A DNA stretch of 64,000 nt from Paraburkholderia sediminicola (GCF_902859805.1 NZ_CADIKC010000001.1:620001-684000), one strand, 5' to 3'; shown: positions 45,200 through 53,990, numbered from the stretch's first letter. Notes: generated from the letters alone by a model not told the origin. Translations and numbers: made by a program.

Positions 45200-45486
45200 T
45201 GCGTCTCCTCGCTTCTTGGTATGGAAGTCCGCCGGCCAGATGTGCTGCTGGCGGTGTCTCTCTACCAATGGAACATAGCGAAGCGGAACTGCCGATGTCA
45301 AGCAAATACTCGCCACCGGGTTTTACCCAGAAAATGGGCTATTTTTGCGGAGAATCCTTGTTGTTCAATGGTTTGCGCGCTTCATCCAAGGGCAAACCCG
45401 GAGGCGGCGAACTGGTGGCACAGCGGGTTGTCAGGCAACCTGAACTTGTACTGCACGCTCAGGCTGCCCGCACGCCCTTTGCGCAC

Positions 45487-46431
45487 TCATCCGCCCTGGA
45501 CGCCCTGTGTATTCACATACAACGAATACAAGCCGTGGCTCGCCGCCATGAACAGGCGGTTGCGATGGCGTCCGCCGAAGCACACGTTCGCGCAGCGCTC
45601 CGGCAACGCGATATGGCCGATCGGCTCGCCTTGCGGTGTGAAGACGCGCACGCCGTCGAGTTCGTCGGTGCCCATGCCCCAGCCGCACCAGAGATTGCCG
45701 TGTGTGTCGACGCGAAAGCCGTCCGGCGTGCCCGGGCCGGCGTCGATCACCACGCGATTGTTCGACAGCACCGCACGCTCGCCCCTGACGTCGACATCAA
45801 ACGCGCGAATCTTGCGCGGTACGCCACGCGATTCGACGATGTACAGCACCGACTCGTCAGGCGAAAACGCGAGGCCGTTCGGGCCCAGCACGTCGTCAGC
45901 GACCATCGTCACCTCACCCGATTGGCCGTCGATTCGGTACACACACGCGGGCAATTCCGACTCCTGCCGCTCGCCCTCATAAAAGCCGTCGATGCCGAAG
46001 GTCGGATCGCTAAACCAGATCGAACCATCCGACTTCACGATCACATCATTGGGCGAGTTGAAACGCTTGCCGAGGTAACGGTCGGCGAGCACGGTAATCG
46101 AGCCGTCGTACTCGGTTCGCGTGACGCGCCGTGTCAGGTGCTCGCAGGTCACGAGGCGGCCCTGGCGATCGCGCGTGTGGCCATTCGCATTGTTCGACGA
46201 TTGACGGAACGTGGTCACCGCGCCGCTGGTTTCGTCCCAGCGCAGGATACGGTCATTGGGGATGTCGCTCCACAGCAGATAACGGCCGTCGCCGAACCAG
46301 ACCGGCCCTTCTGACCAGCGCGTGCCCTGATACAGACACTCGACGGAAGCAGACGCCAGGATCAGCGACGTGAAGCGCGGATCGAGAACGCGGATGGAGG
46401 GATCGGGATAGCGTCGGCTGGTGTCGGTCAT
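45487..46431 (-). CDS. SMP-30/gluconolactonase-like lactonase
   Basis: 314 aa six-bladed beta-propeller. Conserved residues of the metal site are recognised: EGPVWF (Glu), NGHTRDRQGRLVTCEH, FNSPNDVIVKSDGSIWFSDP (Asn/Asp), and LGPNGLAFSPDESVLYIVES. These enzymes hydrolyse aldonolactones to aldonates. I use the ATG at 46431; the ATG at 46494 would add 21 residues, and neither has a good Shine-Dalgarno. It follows the DapA-like gene on the same strand, about 105 bp after it. A 287-bp space to the ABC operon suggests a separate promoter for that operon. Confidence 0.88.
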   Translation of the reverse strand: MTDTSRRYPDPSIRVLDPRFTSLILASASVECLYQGTRWSEGPVWFGDGRYLLWSDIPNDRILRWDETSGAVTTFRQSSNNANGHTRDRQGRLVTCEHLTRRVTRTEYDGSITVLADRYLGKRFNSPNDVIVKSDGSIWFSDPTFGIDGFYEGERQESELPACVYRIDGQSGEVTMVADDVLGPNGLAFSPDESVLYIVESRGVPRKIRAFDVDVRGERAVLSNNRVVIDAGPGTPDGFRVDTHGNLWCGWGMGTDELDGVRVFTPQGEPIGHIALPERCANVCFGGRHRNRLFMAASHGLYSLYVNTQGVQGG

Positions 46432-46537
46432 GCGTAGGCTTTGGACGATGGAAGTTGAGAGGGGAAATGGGTCGAAGCGCGTTGTATCCGGCACGCCGGC
46501 GCGTCACGCACGAATCTGCAATCGGCGCCACGCGAGG

Positions 46538-47479
46538 TCAATGCGACGCCGGCTTCTGCGCGAACTGACGCTCCAATGCGAGCAGGCTCTGCGTCGCATG
46601 ATCGATCTTCGCATGATGTGCGGGCGGCGTCGAACTGAGTAGCGGCAGGATCGGCCCCATGTCGGCAATCTTTGAGAACGTGACCGCGTCATGCAGCACG
46701 CGGATCAACGAGATTTCGTCACGCAGGGTTTCGAGCGGCAGGAAAGCGTCATAGAGATGCTGCGCTGTGTCGGTATCGCCGGTTCTGACGGCTTGGAGCA
46801 AGGCCATGACCACGTGCGGCGCAATGCATCCCGAACCCGTTGTCCATGCGGCCAGACCGAACTCGCGCAGATGGACGAGCGCAGGCCGCTCGCCCATGCC
46901 CGACACCACCTTGGCCGCAGGTATGGATTGCACAAGTCGGCGCAGATAGGGATCGTCCGCAGGATTGTCGCGGACGATCGCGTATTTGACGGCCAACAGC
47001 GTGCCGCGCTCGATCAATCGCGCGAGCGTGTCGAGTTCGACGTAGTTTTCGCTCTTGATGTACAGGGTGAGCGGTATGCCCGCCGCCTCGGCGATGCGCG
47101 TGAGCCCCGCCTCCACGCCTTCGGACGTCGTCAATCCGCTCAGCGGCAACACCATCGCCGTACGGTAGCGGGTTTGCGCAAGGATGCGGGCCTGATCAAT
47201 CATTTTCCCGTAGTCTGGACCGATTGACGGAATCACGCGCGTGCCTGCACCGGCTGCGTCGGCCAGCATATCCAGCAAGTCGCGATACTCGCTGACGGCC
47301 ACGTGATAGAGGTTCGCATTGCCGCCGTACAGCAAGGTGCGCACGCCCCCAGCCTCGATGTGGCGGATCAGCGCGCGGTTTTCGGCGACGTCCAGCGTGT
47401 AGTCTGCACGGCGTGCAAGCGGCGGCACCGCCATCACCGATGCGACGAACTCACTGTCGAGAATCGGGGATTCGTTCAT
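46538..47479 (-). CDS. DapA/NAL-family aldolase or dehydratase
   Basis: 313 aa class I aldolase-type TIM barrel. Tyr140 (IPLTLYIKSENY) and the Schiff-base Lys165 (TLLAVKYAIVRD) align with the catalytic pair of dihydrodipicolinate synthase; YGGNANLYHVAVSEY fits the substrate loop. In sugar-acid clusters such proteins act as 2-keto-3-deoxy-aldonate aldolases or as 2-keto-3-deoxyarabonate dehydratases. It is first on the minus strand of the cluster. The upstream 549 bp contain a palindrome that may be an operator. Confidence 0.85.
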   Translation of the reverse strand: MNESPILDSEFVASVMAVPPLARRADYTLDVAENRALIRHIEAGGVRTLLYGGNANLYHVAVSEYRDLLDMLADAAGAGTRVIPSIGPDYGKMIDQARILAQTRYRTAMVLPLSGLTTSEGVEAGLTRIAEAAGIPLTLYIKSENYVELDTLARLIERGTLLAVKYAIVRDNPADDPYLRRLVQSIPAAKVVSGMGERPALVHLREFGLAAWTTGSGCIAPHVVMALLQAVRTGDTDTAQHLYDAFLPLETLRDEISLIRVLHDAVTFSKIADMGPILPLLSSTPPAHHAKIDHATQSLLALERQFAQKPASH

Positions 47480-48028
47480 GACGCCTCAAACGCACGGGGA
47501 CTGGGCGTTCAAGTTAGCATCGGGTTCGCAATGTTGTCAAACAACCTGCTTATAGTTGTCATCACGCGATCTCGAGTCGAGGTCGATGCGAAGAAGCCGA
47601 AGCTGGAAAGTCCGGTGCGTCGCTTTCGTATGACAATAGACGGTGACAGGCCGCCGTTAGAGAATGGCGAAGGGCCAGATGGAAATTGTCAATTCGATAA
47701 TTAGCGCGGTTTTGTCCGGAGTCTCGACACGCACGGTCATTCAAAGTGGTTTGACAATAATGTTGCAAATCAAAAGCCTCAAAAAGGCCACTACGAGAAA
47801 ATTACCCACTTTATCGACCGGTGAATGTTAATCAGATCGAAGAAATCCGATATAAGGGAGTAATTCGTTCGCCTGCTTGCAGAACCCGCGCTGGTGGCGC
47901 TTCTTTAGAAATCGCCCTCGGCTTGCGAAATAATTTTTAGTGATAGATTGTGAAGATAAAAACAGCCGGACGGATCGCCGTACCGCAATTAACCGCAACG
48001 GGACGTTTGCGAGTCTGAGAGAACCAAA
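47480..48028. other. Intergenic region between DapA-like gene and braR
   Basis: 549 bp, AT-richer than its surroundings, between divergent genes. It has a palindrome at 47533-47545 (see separate entry) and several TTGTCA/TTTGACA words, e.g. around 47556 and 47751. No small gene is convincing. It should hold the promoters of the catabolic cluster and of braR. Confidence 0.5.
47533..47545. promoter_or_regulatory. Palindrome upstream of the sugar-acid cluster
   Basis: GTTGT-CAA-ACAAC, perfect 5-bp arms, 54 bp before the DapA-like start codon. Possible operator for a GntR-type regulator such as the one at 50002-50751; this is unproven. Confidence 0.4.
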
Positions 48029-48757
48029 TTGTCGCTACATTTTATCGAGGAAATGGCACCGCTACTGAACGCCGCAGATGAAGCGGAATGGTTCGGCGCG
48101 ATCGCGGGCCTGGCCGACACATGGGGCTTTGACAGGCTTCTGATTGCCATGCTGCCGCGCCCGACCATTCGCCTTGAAGATGCCTATGTGCGGAGCACCT
48201 ACGCACCTGCCTGGCGGCGCACCTACGACGAGCAGGGGCTCGTTCATATCGACCCGACTGTCTCGCATTGCGCGACACGCGCCACGCCGCTGATCTGGTC
48301 GCCGGACATTTTTACGACCGAACCGCAGCAATCGATGTATGAGGAAGCCCGCTCGCATGGCCTGCGCGCCGGTGTGACGTTGCCGATTCATGGGCCGAAC
48401 CAGGAAGCCGGCATGATGTGCTTCGTCAATGACAGCAATCCGACCGAGGCGTTCTGGCGCCACGTGAACGTTGCGTTGCCGAATCTGGTGCTATTGCGCG
48501 ATCTGGTGATCGATACCAGTCAACGCCATTTGAATACGCACGCTCAGACTTTATTGCCCAAGCTCACGCCACGCGAACGCGAATGCCTGAAATGGACCGC
48601 GCGCGGCAAATCCACCTGGGAAATCTCCCACATCCTGAGCTGTTCGGAAGCCGTTGTGAACTTCCACATGAAGAACATCAGGACGAAATTCGGTGTGAAT
48701 TCGCGGCGCGCGGCGGCCGTGATCGCCGCGCAGCTGGGGCTTATTGACCCGGGTTGA
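48029..48757 (+). CDS. braR: LuxR-type quorum-sensing regulator
   Basis: 242 aa from a TTG start (GAGAG about 9 bp upstream). Residues about 15-160 form an acyl-homoserine-lactone-binding domain: the conserved W and D positions appear in YDEQGLVHIDPTVSHCATRA, TPLIWSPDIF and AGVTLPIHGPNQEAGM. The LuxR-type helix-turn-helix is at about 175-235 (LTPRERECLKWTARGKSTWE, NFHMKNIRTKFGV). With rsaL and braI directly following, the order is that of the BraR/BraI system of Paraburkholderia, which uses long 3-oxo-acyl signals. Confidence 0.88.
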   Translation: MSLHFIEEMAPLLNAADEAEWFGAIAGLADTWGFDRLLIAMLPRPTIRLEDAYVRSTYAPAWRRTYDEQGLVHIDPTVSHCATRATPLIWSPDIFTTEPQQSMYEEARSHGLRAGVTLPIHGPNQEAGMMCFVNDSNPTEAFWRHVNVALPNLVLLRDLVIDTSQRHLNTHAQTLLPKLTPRERECLKWTARGKSTWEISHILSCSEAVVNFHMKNIRTKFGVNSRRAAAVIAAQLGLIDPG

Positions 48758-49058
48758 GCAAAGCGGCGGCGTCGCGGCTGTACAACACGCGTTCGGCCCG
48801 CCCCAGATCGGCGTCGGAAACGGTTTTGGTGAAATAGAGGCCCAGCAGGATCGACACCGGCGCCGGAATTTCGGCCCCTGATTCGAACCGGCTGCCACGC
48901 GACTGCGTCACGCCAAAGCGTGCCCAGAAGCGGCGCTGGCTCTCCTTCTTCTTCTTGCGGTAGGCAATGATCAGAACACGATCCACCGCCGATGACGGCT
49001 CTGCCGGGCGGATTTGGACCGAAGGTTGCGCTTGCCAGTGGTTTTCGAGAAGTTCCAT
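48741..49058 (-). CDS. rsaL: RsaL-like repressor between luxR and luxI homologues
   Basis: 105 aa from the ATG at 49058. A helix-turn-helix-like segment, RRFWARFGVTQSRGSRFESG, followed by AEIPAPVSILLGLYF, resembles RsaL, the small repressor of acyl-homoserine-lactone synthases. It lies on the minus strand between braR and braI, with its 3' end overlapping that of braR by 17 bp. The position, tail-to-tail with luxR and divergent from luxI, is that of rsaL in Pseudomonas and Paraburkholderia loci. It should limit signal production by repressing braI. Confidence 0.85.
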   Translation of the reverse strand: MELLENHWQAQPSVQIRPAEPSSAVDRVLIIAYRKKKKESQRRFWARFGVTQSRGSRFESGAEIPAPVSILLGLYFTKTVSDADLGRAERVLYSRDAAALLNPGQ

Positions 49059-49124
49059 TTTTGTGTCCCGTCGGTTGAGGGCTGAGGCTTGTCTCGAATT
49101 CTGCGTTATCCGATAAGCATGCAC

Positions 49125-49140
49125 ACCTATCCAGGTAGGT
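49125..49140. promoter_or_regulatory. lux-box-like palindrome in the rsaL-braI interval
   Basis: ACCTATCCAGGTAGGT: 5-bp arms ACCTA/TAGGT with a 6-bp centre, in the shared promoter region 73 bp before braI and 67 bp before rsaL. LuxR-type proteins bind similar dyads. A second dyad, TTGGG-TAC-CCCAA, is at 49182-49194. Confidence 0.6.
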
Positions 49141-49212
49141 AGGTGGCAGAAAGATTCAAAATGCATAAGTTTTCTTGCGTATTGGGTACCCCAACACGTT
49201 CAGGAGAACGTC

Positions 49213-49806
49213 ATGCAAACAGCAATCCGGATTGGAATGCGGCAAGAATTCGACAACGCGGACATCAACGAGATGTACCGTCTGCGGGCTCGGGTGTTTC
49301 ACGGGCGGCTCGGGTGGGACATCCCGACCATCGCGGGCATGGAAATCGACGGCTACGACGCTCTCGGGCCGCACTACATGCTGATTCAGGGCGACGATCG
49401 GCACGTACGGGGCTGCTGGCGCCTGATGCCGACGGAAGGGCCGAACATGCTGAAGGACACCTTCCCGCAATTGCTCCATGGCGCCGATGCACCGGTCGGG
49501 CGGCATATCTGGGAACTGAGCCGGTTTGCAATCGAAACCAGCGGCGAGGAACAGTCGTTCGGCTTTGCCGACCTGACGATGCAGGCGATTCACGAACTCG
49601 TGACGTTCGCCGACCGGATGGGCATCACCCGCTATGTCACCGTGACCACCACGCCGATCGAGCGGCTGCTGCGCAAGACCGGAATCGACATCAGCCGGCT
49701 CGGGTCCCCCCTGCAGATCGGCGTGGAACGGGCCGTGGCGCTGGATATCGCAGTCAGTCCAAAGACCCGCACCGCCCTGTTCGGGCCGATGGCCGCCGCC
49801 GCCTGA
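49213..49806 (+). CDS. braI: Acyl-homoserine-lactone synthase
   Basis: 197 aa. All residues conserved in LuxI proteins are at their usual places: Arg25, Phe29, Trp35, Asp46, Asp49, Arg70, Glu101 and Arg104 (YRLRARVFHGRLGWD, EIDGYD, GCWRLMPT, WELSRFA). Thr at about 145-147 (VTVTTTPIERLL) is consistent with 3-oxo-acyl specificity as in LasI (inference). GGAGAA lies about 7 bp before the ATG. The adjacent rsaL and braR complete the circuit. The Ala-rich last residues are not conserved. Confidence 0.93.
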   Translation: MQTAIRIGMRQEFDNADINEMYRLRARVFHGRLGWDIPTIAGMEIDGYDALGPHYMLIQGDDRHVRGCWRLMPTEGPNMLKDTFPQLLHGADAPVGRHIWELSRFAIETSGEEQSFGFADLTMQAIHELVTFADRMGITRYVTVTTTPIERLLRKTGIDISRLGSPLQIGVERAVALDIAVSPKTRTALFGPMAAAA

Positions 49807-50001
49807 CGCCAGGGCACGACTGGGGCCGCAGTTGCGGTGGCCCGGTTGAGGGCGCTCAGGATGCAACGGGCTAGTTGCAATGGACTGGTCACGGTGGGCT
49901 AGCCCGCAGTTGTCCGGCTAAAGAAGACCGGCAGCCCGCTTACCTCGCGATTACCTGACGATTACCTGATATTGCGACCCGCGGAGGAGACACGCGGGAT
50001 A

Positions 50002-50751
50002 TCAGGAACCGAACATCCGCTCGAGCGCATTCTCGAGATGCGCGCGCATCGCCTTCCCCGCTGCAGGGCCGTCCTTACAGCGGATCGCCTCAAGCACGGC
50101 CATATGTTCGGCCTGCACGAGCCGCTGCCGCTCCACCGTCTTCACGAGCGAAAGATTGCGCGACAGATTCATGCTGAACAGAATCTGCTCTTCGATAAAC
50201 GACATGACCGTGATGAAAAACGGGTTCTTCGAAGCGCGAGCCACCGCCAGGTGGAACATGAAATCGTCCTGCGCGCCGATGCCCCGGGTTTCAATGATGC
50301 GTTCCAACTGGTCCCACGCATGCTGGATGGCGGCGATGTCGTCAGCATCGGCCTTGAGCGCCGCCTGTTCGGCCGCGCCCGCTTCGGTCACGATGCGAAA
50401 TTCATAACAGCGGCGAATATCGGACAGCGTTTCGAGCGGCGCAAACCGCCGCACATCCGGGTCCGGGCGCCGCGCGACCGTAGTGCCCGAACCATGCCGC
50501 GTCATGATGATCCCGTCCGCCCGCAAGCGCGCCAAGGCCTCGCGCACGGTGGGCCGCGACGTCGCAAAACGTTCGGCCAGCGCATGCTCGGTAGGCAGCC
50601 GCTCGCCTTCCTTGTACTCGCCTTCAAGGATGCGATTGAGGATGTCGCCGTAGATCTTGTCGGGCAAGCCCGTCGTTTTGCGCTCGTTCATCAGCGGTGC
50701 TGAAGCAGCTTGTCTGAGTAGGTCCCGATTGTAAGGCAAACCTGACCCCAT
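50002..50751 (-). CDS. GntR family (FadR/FCD-type) regulator
   Basis: 249 aa, or 229 from the ATG at 50691; neither start has a strong ribosome binding site. The winged helix is LPTEHALAERFATSRPTVRE, ALARLRADGIIMTRHGSGT. The C-terminal FCD domain (about 108-235) has the metal-site arrangement YEFRIVTEAGAAE, DFMFHLAVARAS and HMAVLEAI..KDG. FCD regulators usually sense small carboxylates or sugar acids, so the sugar-acid cluster 3 kb away is a possible target. It is convergent with braI. Confidence 0.9.
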   Translation of the reverse strand: MGSGLPYNRDLLRQAASAPLMNERKTTGLPDKIYGDILNRILEGEYKEGERLPTEHALAERFATSRPTVREALARLRADGIIMTRHGSGTTVARRPDPDVRRFAPLETLSDIRRCYEFRIVTEAGAAEQAALKADADDIAAIQHAWDQLERIIETRGIGAQDDFMFHLAVARASKNPFFITVMSFIEEQILFSMNLSRNLSLVKTVERQRLVQAEHMAVLEAIRCKDGPAAGKAMRAHLENALERMFGS

Positions 50752-50853
50752 CTTGATCTGAAAGATGCGCTCCGGCCTGGCAGGAATGTCGCAAACGCCT
50801 ACTGCGCGGTGTTTGCCGGGTAAAGCGCCGCCATCGCAAAATTTGACAAGTAT

Positions 50854-50867
50854 TTGATTTACATCCT
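50854..50867 (+). promoter_or_regulatory. FNR-box candidate upstream of usp
   Basis: TTGATTTACATCCT matches the FNR consensus TTGAT-N4-ATCAA at 8 of 10 positions, about 120 bp before the universal stress protein and about 0.8 kb upstream of the FNR gene itself. Confidence 0.45.
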
Positions 50868-50984
50868 GTCAGGCTGCACCTTTTTCAGCGATCATTTAAG
50901 CTCGCATCGGTACTTGAAAATCGTCAATGAGCCCGGCCGGGTGCAATGGTCGCGGCATCCCAATCCTTCAGACGCGGAGTCGAT

Positions 50985-51452
50985 ATGTACACACGCATCC
51001 TCGTAGCGGTCGACGGCAGCCACACCTCGCGCCGTGCATTCGAAGCAGCGCTCGCGCTGGCGAAATCCACCGGCGCTGTCATGCAACCGCTCTACGTCGT
51101 CGAAAACACGCCGATGTATTTCGAAGCGCCCGGTTATGACCCGTCCATTCTGCGCAACCGCCTCGTCGAAGAGGGCAAGGAGCTCTGCGCGGAATTCGCC
51201 GTGGCCATGGCGGCGCAAGGCGTCAAGGGGGAGCTTATCGTGGGGGAAGCCTCCTCACTCGACGACGTTTCGGCGGTCGTGCTAAAGGCGGCAGCCGACT
51301 TCAACGCCGATCTGCTGGTGATGGGCACGCATGGCCGGCGCGGTTTTCAGCGCCTGATTCTCGGCAGCGTCGCGGAGCGCTGCGTGCGTCAGGCGACCTT
51401 GCCCGTACTGCTGATTCCCTCGGCAGCCGGCAAGGTCAGTGAAGATGCCTGA
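50985..51452 (+). CDS. Universal stress protein (UspA family)
   Basis: 155 aa from the ATG at 50985 (GGAG 6 bp upstream). Single Usp domain: MYTRILVAVDGSHTSRRAFE at the start and the ATP-binding loop GTHGRRGFQRLILGSVAE (G-x2-G-x9-GS) near residues 112-129, ending ATLPVLLIP. ATP-binding Usp proteins aid survival in starvation, stress and low oxygen. The FNR-type regulator directly downstream, and an FNR-box candidate upstream, suggest control by oxygen. Confidence 0.93.
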   Translation: MYTRILVAVDGSHTSRRAFEAALALAKSTGAVMQPLYVVENTPMYFEAPGYDPSILRNRLVEEGKELCAEFAVAMAAQGVKGELIVGEASSLDDVSAVVLKAAADFNADLLVMGTHGRRGFQRLILGSVAERCVRQATLPVLLIPSAAGKVSEDA

Positions 51453-51698
51453 ACGCGTGGCAACGCACATTGCAGCGTGTTCTTGCCGCATCAGGCGGCA
51501 CTCGCAGCGCGAGCGTATATCGTCCAAATCAGAGTGGAGCATGCTTGCCACAATACATAGCAGTCCATAACCAAAAGCAGCAGCGTGCGCGCGACATCGC
51601 TCAAGATGCCTAACTGCGCGAACGCGTCATTTTGTCGCTAAACGGGGGGCATGGGCGGTGGGACAATCAGTCGTTACTCTGAAAAATGGCTGCCGAAC

Positions 51699-52493
51699 AT
51701 GCTTACCCCTACCGCTGTGACTCGCTCCGTTGGCGTCGCCGATTCCACTCCGAAGTCGTCGCCGGCGCGTAGTCGCCGTCGTGCCGCGCCGGTGAGAGCG
51801 ACGGCGCGCACCGCGGCTCGTTGTTCGAGTTGCTCAATGCGGGCGCTCTGCATGCCGCAAGGCTTGTCGCCCAACGACCTGACGAAACTCGAAGCGCTCA
51901 TTTGCAGCGCGCGCCCGGTACAGCGCGGCGAAGCGCTGTACCGCAGCGGCGACCGCTTCGACAACATTTACGCCGTGCGTTCCGGCTCCATGAAAACCGT
52001 CATGGCCCACCGTGACGGCCGCGAACAGGTCACCGGGTTGCGCCTCGCCGGCGAAGCGCTCGGGCTTGACGGTATCAGCGACGACATACATGCCTGCAGC
52101 GCCGTCGCGCTTGAAGACAGCACGGTGTGTATCGTTCCCTACCCCGCGCTCAAGTCCCTGTGCCGCGAAATCAGTTCGATGCAGGACCGCCTGCACAAAC
52201 TGCTGGGCGAACAGATCGTCCGCGAAGCCGGGCAGATGATGGTGCTCGGCTCCCTTTCAGCAGACGAACGCGTGGCGGCATTTCTGCTCGACGTATCCGA
52301 GCGCAACGCGCAACGCGGCTATTCGTCGGCGGAATTCAATTTGCGCATGACACGCGAGGACATGGGTAGCTACCTCGGCATGACGCTCGAAACCGTGAGC
52401 CGCACCCTGTCAAGATTTCAAAAGCGCGGCCTGATCGACACACAAGGCAAACACATCCGGATCGTCGATCTGGAGGGCTTGCAGAAGGTGTAA
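51699..52493 (+). CDS. fnr: FNR/ANR-type oxygen-sensing Crp-family regulator
   Basis: 264 aa from the ATG at 51699. The Fe-S ligand spacing of FNR is exact: Cys42, Cys45 and Cys51 (CSSCSMRALC) plus Cys144 (EDSTVCIVP), 93 residues from Cys51 as in E. coli FNR. The cAMP-type beta-roll follows, and the helix-turn-helix is TREDMGSYLGMTLETVSRTL, with E, S and R at the positions that read TTGAT boxes. It should activate microaerobic genes when the [4Fe-4S] cluster is intact. The first about 40 residues are basic and Ala/Arg-rich, longer than in E. coli. Confidence 0.92.
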   Translation: MLTPTAVTRSVGVADSTPKSSPARSRRRAAPVRATARTAARCSSCSMRALCMPQGLSPNDLTKLEALICSARPVQRGEALYRSGDRFDNIYAVRSGSMKTVMAHRDGREQVTGLRLAGEALGLDGISDDIHACSAVALEDSTVCIVPYPALKSLCREISSMQDRLHKLLGEQIVREAGQMMVLGSLSADERVAAFLLDVSERNAQRGYSSAEFNLRMTREDMGSYLGMTLETVSRTLSRFQKRGLIDTQGKHIRIVDLEGLQKV

Positions 52494-52624
52494 GCCTTAC
52501 GCGGAGGACCTGGCCCGCGCCGCCACGTCCCCGGCCAACTGCTTTTTAGCGCGCATTCGTCTTGGCATGGCTCCTGCGAGCGGGTACAGTCTTTAGTCCG
52601 TCCCCCGCAAGGAGACCTGGCGAA

Positions 52625-53950
52625 ATGAATCGCGACCCCGCCCCGCACCACCCGCTCGTCCAGCGTCTGATCGACGCGCGTCAAATTACCGACGCATTGT
52701 TTTCTATCGTCAAACCCGAATTTCTGTACGAACGGCCGATCCGTGAACGCCACCGGATCGTGTTTTACGTCGGCCATCTGGAAGCTTTCGATCGTAATCT
52801 TTTCGATCAGCGTCTGTTCGATCTGCCTGCATTCGACCCACACCTCGATCAGCTCTTCGCTTTCGGCATCGATCCTGTCGACGGTGGGTTTCCGACCGAC
52901 CAACCCAGCGACTGGCCCTCGCTCGACGCGGTGCGCGCCTACGGCTTGCGCGCACGCGAGCAGATCGACCGCGAACTCGACGCGCTGAGCGACTCCGCAC
53001 GCGTGGGTCGCAAGGGCGCCCATGCTGACGCGTCCGAGCAACTGCTGAATGTCGCGATCGAGCATCGGCTGATGCACGCTGAAACGCTCGCGTACATGCT
53101 GCATCAGTTGCCCCTTGCGCAGAAGGTCGCCGGGTTGCGGGCGCCGGCGCCCACACGTCCTGAACCGCGGCAGGCGTTGTCGTCGATGGTCAGCGTGCCG
53201 GTTGGCGCAACGGTGCTCGGCATGTCGCGCGAGAGCGGCCAATTCGGCTGGGACAACGAGTTCGGCGAAAAGCGCGTCGACGTGCCCGCGTTCGAGATCG
53301 ATCGCCACATGGTGACGAACGGCGCTTTTCTGCAGTTCATCGAGGCGGGCGGTTATCGCGAACCGAAGTGGTGGACGGACAAGGATTGGGCGTGGAAAGA
53401 AGCCGAGCATATTGAGCATCCGGCCTGCTGGTCAGAGCAAACCGGGAGCGATCAGAACAGCGCGTGGATGCTGCGCACCATGTTCGACGATGTGCCGCTG
53501 CCGCTCGACTGGCCCGCGTACGTGAGCCACGCCGAAGCCAGCGCCTACGCGCGCTGGGCAGGCAAGGCGCTGCCCAGCGAAGCGCAATGGCAACGCGCGG
53601 CACATGGCGCACCGCATGCCGCATCGGGCAATTTCGATTTTCGTAGCTGGGACCCACAGCCGGTCGACGCCTACCCGGACAACATCAGCGCGTTCGGCGT
53701 GGAAGGTCAATTCGGCAATGGCTGGGAGTGGACCTCCACGGTGTTCGACGCACTGCCGGGCTTTGAAGCGTTTCCGTTTTATCCGGGCTACTCCGCCAAC
53801 TTTTTCGACGGGCAGCATTACGTGATCAAAGGCGGTTCGGCACGCACCGCGCAATGCATGTTGCGGCCGGCTTTCCGTAACTGGTTTCAACCGCATTACC
53901 AATATGTGTATGCGGGGTTTCGGTGTGTGAAGGTAACGAATCAGCCATAA
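52625..53950 (+). CDS. EgtB/SenA-type non-haem iron sulfoxide/selenoxide synthase
   Basis: 441 aa from the ATG at 52625 (AAGGAG 10 bp upstream). The N-terminal DinB-like domain supplies a three-histidine iron site: His51 (FYVGHLEAFDRN), His147 and His151 (IEHRLMHAETLAYMLH), at the positions known from EgtB. The C-terminal half is a formylglycine-synthase-type domain (FEIDRHMVTNGAFLQFIE, KALPSEAQWQRAAHG, GNGWEWTSTVF, GGSARTAQC). These enzymes join a thiol or selenol to hercynine. No egtD, senB or senC gene is next to it, so ergothioneine versus selenoneine synthesis stays open. Confidence 0.85.
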   Translation: MNRDPAPHHPLVQRLIDARQITDALFSIVKPEFLYERPIRERHRIVFYVGHLEAFDRNLFDQRLFDLPAFDPHLDQLFAFGIDPVDGGFPTDQPSDWPSLDAVRAYGLRAREQIDRELDALSDSARVGRKGAHADASEQLLNVAIEHRLMHAETLAYMLHQLPLAQKVAGLRAPAPTRPEPRQALSSMVSVPVGATVLGMSRESGQFGWDNEFGEKRVDVPAFEIDRHMVTNGAFLQFIEAGGYREPKWWTDKDWAWKEAEHIEHPACWSEQTGSDQNSAWMLRTMFDDVPLPLDWPAYVSHAEASAYARWAGKALPSEAQWQRAAHGAPHAASGNFDFRSWDPQPVDAYPDNISAFGVEGQFGNGWEWTSTVFDALPGFEAFPFYPGYSANFFDGQHYVIKGGSARTAQCMLRPAFRNWFQPHYQYVYAGFRCVKVTNQP

Positions 53951-53990
53951 CCCGATGACCTGAAACGCCGCGAATATTGAAGTGCCGAAG

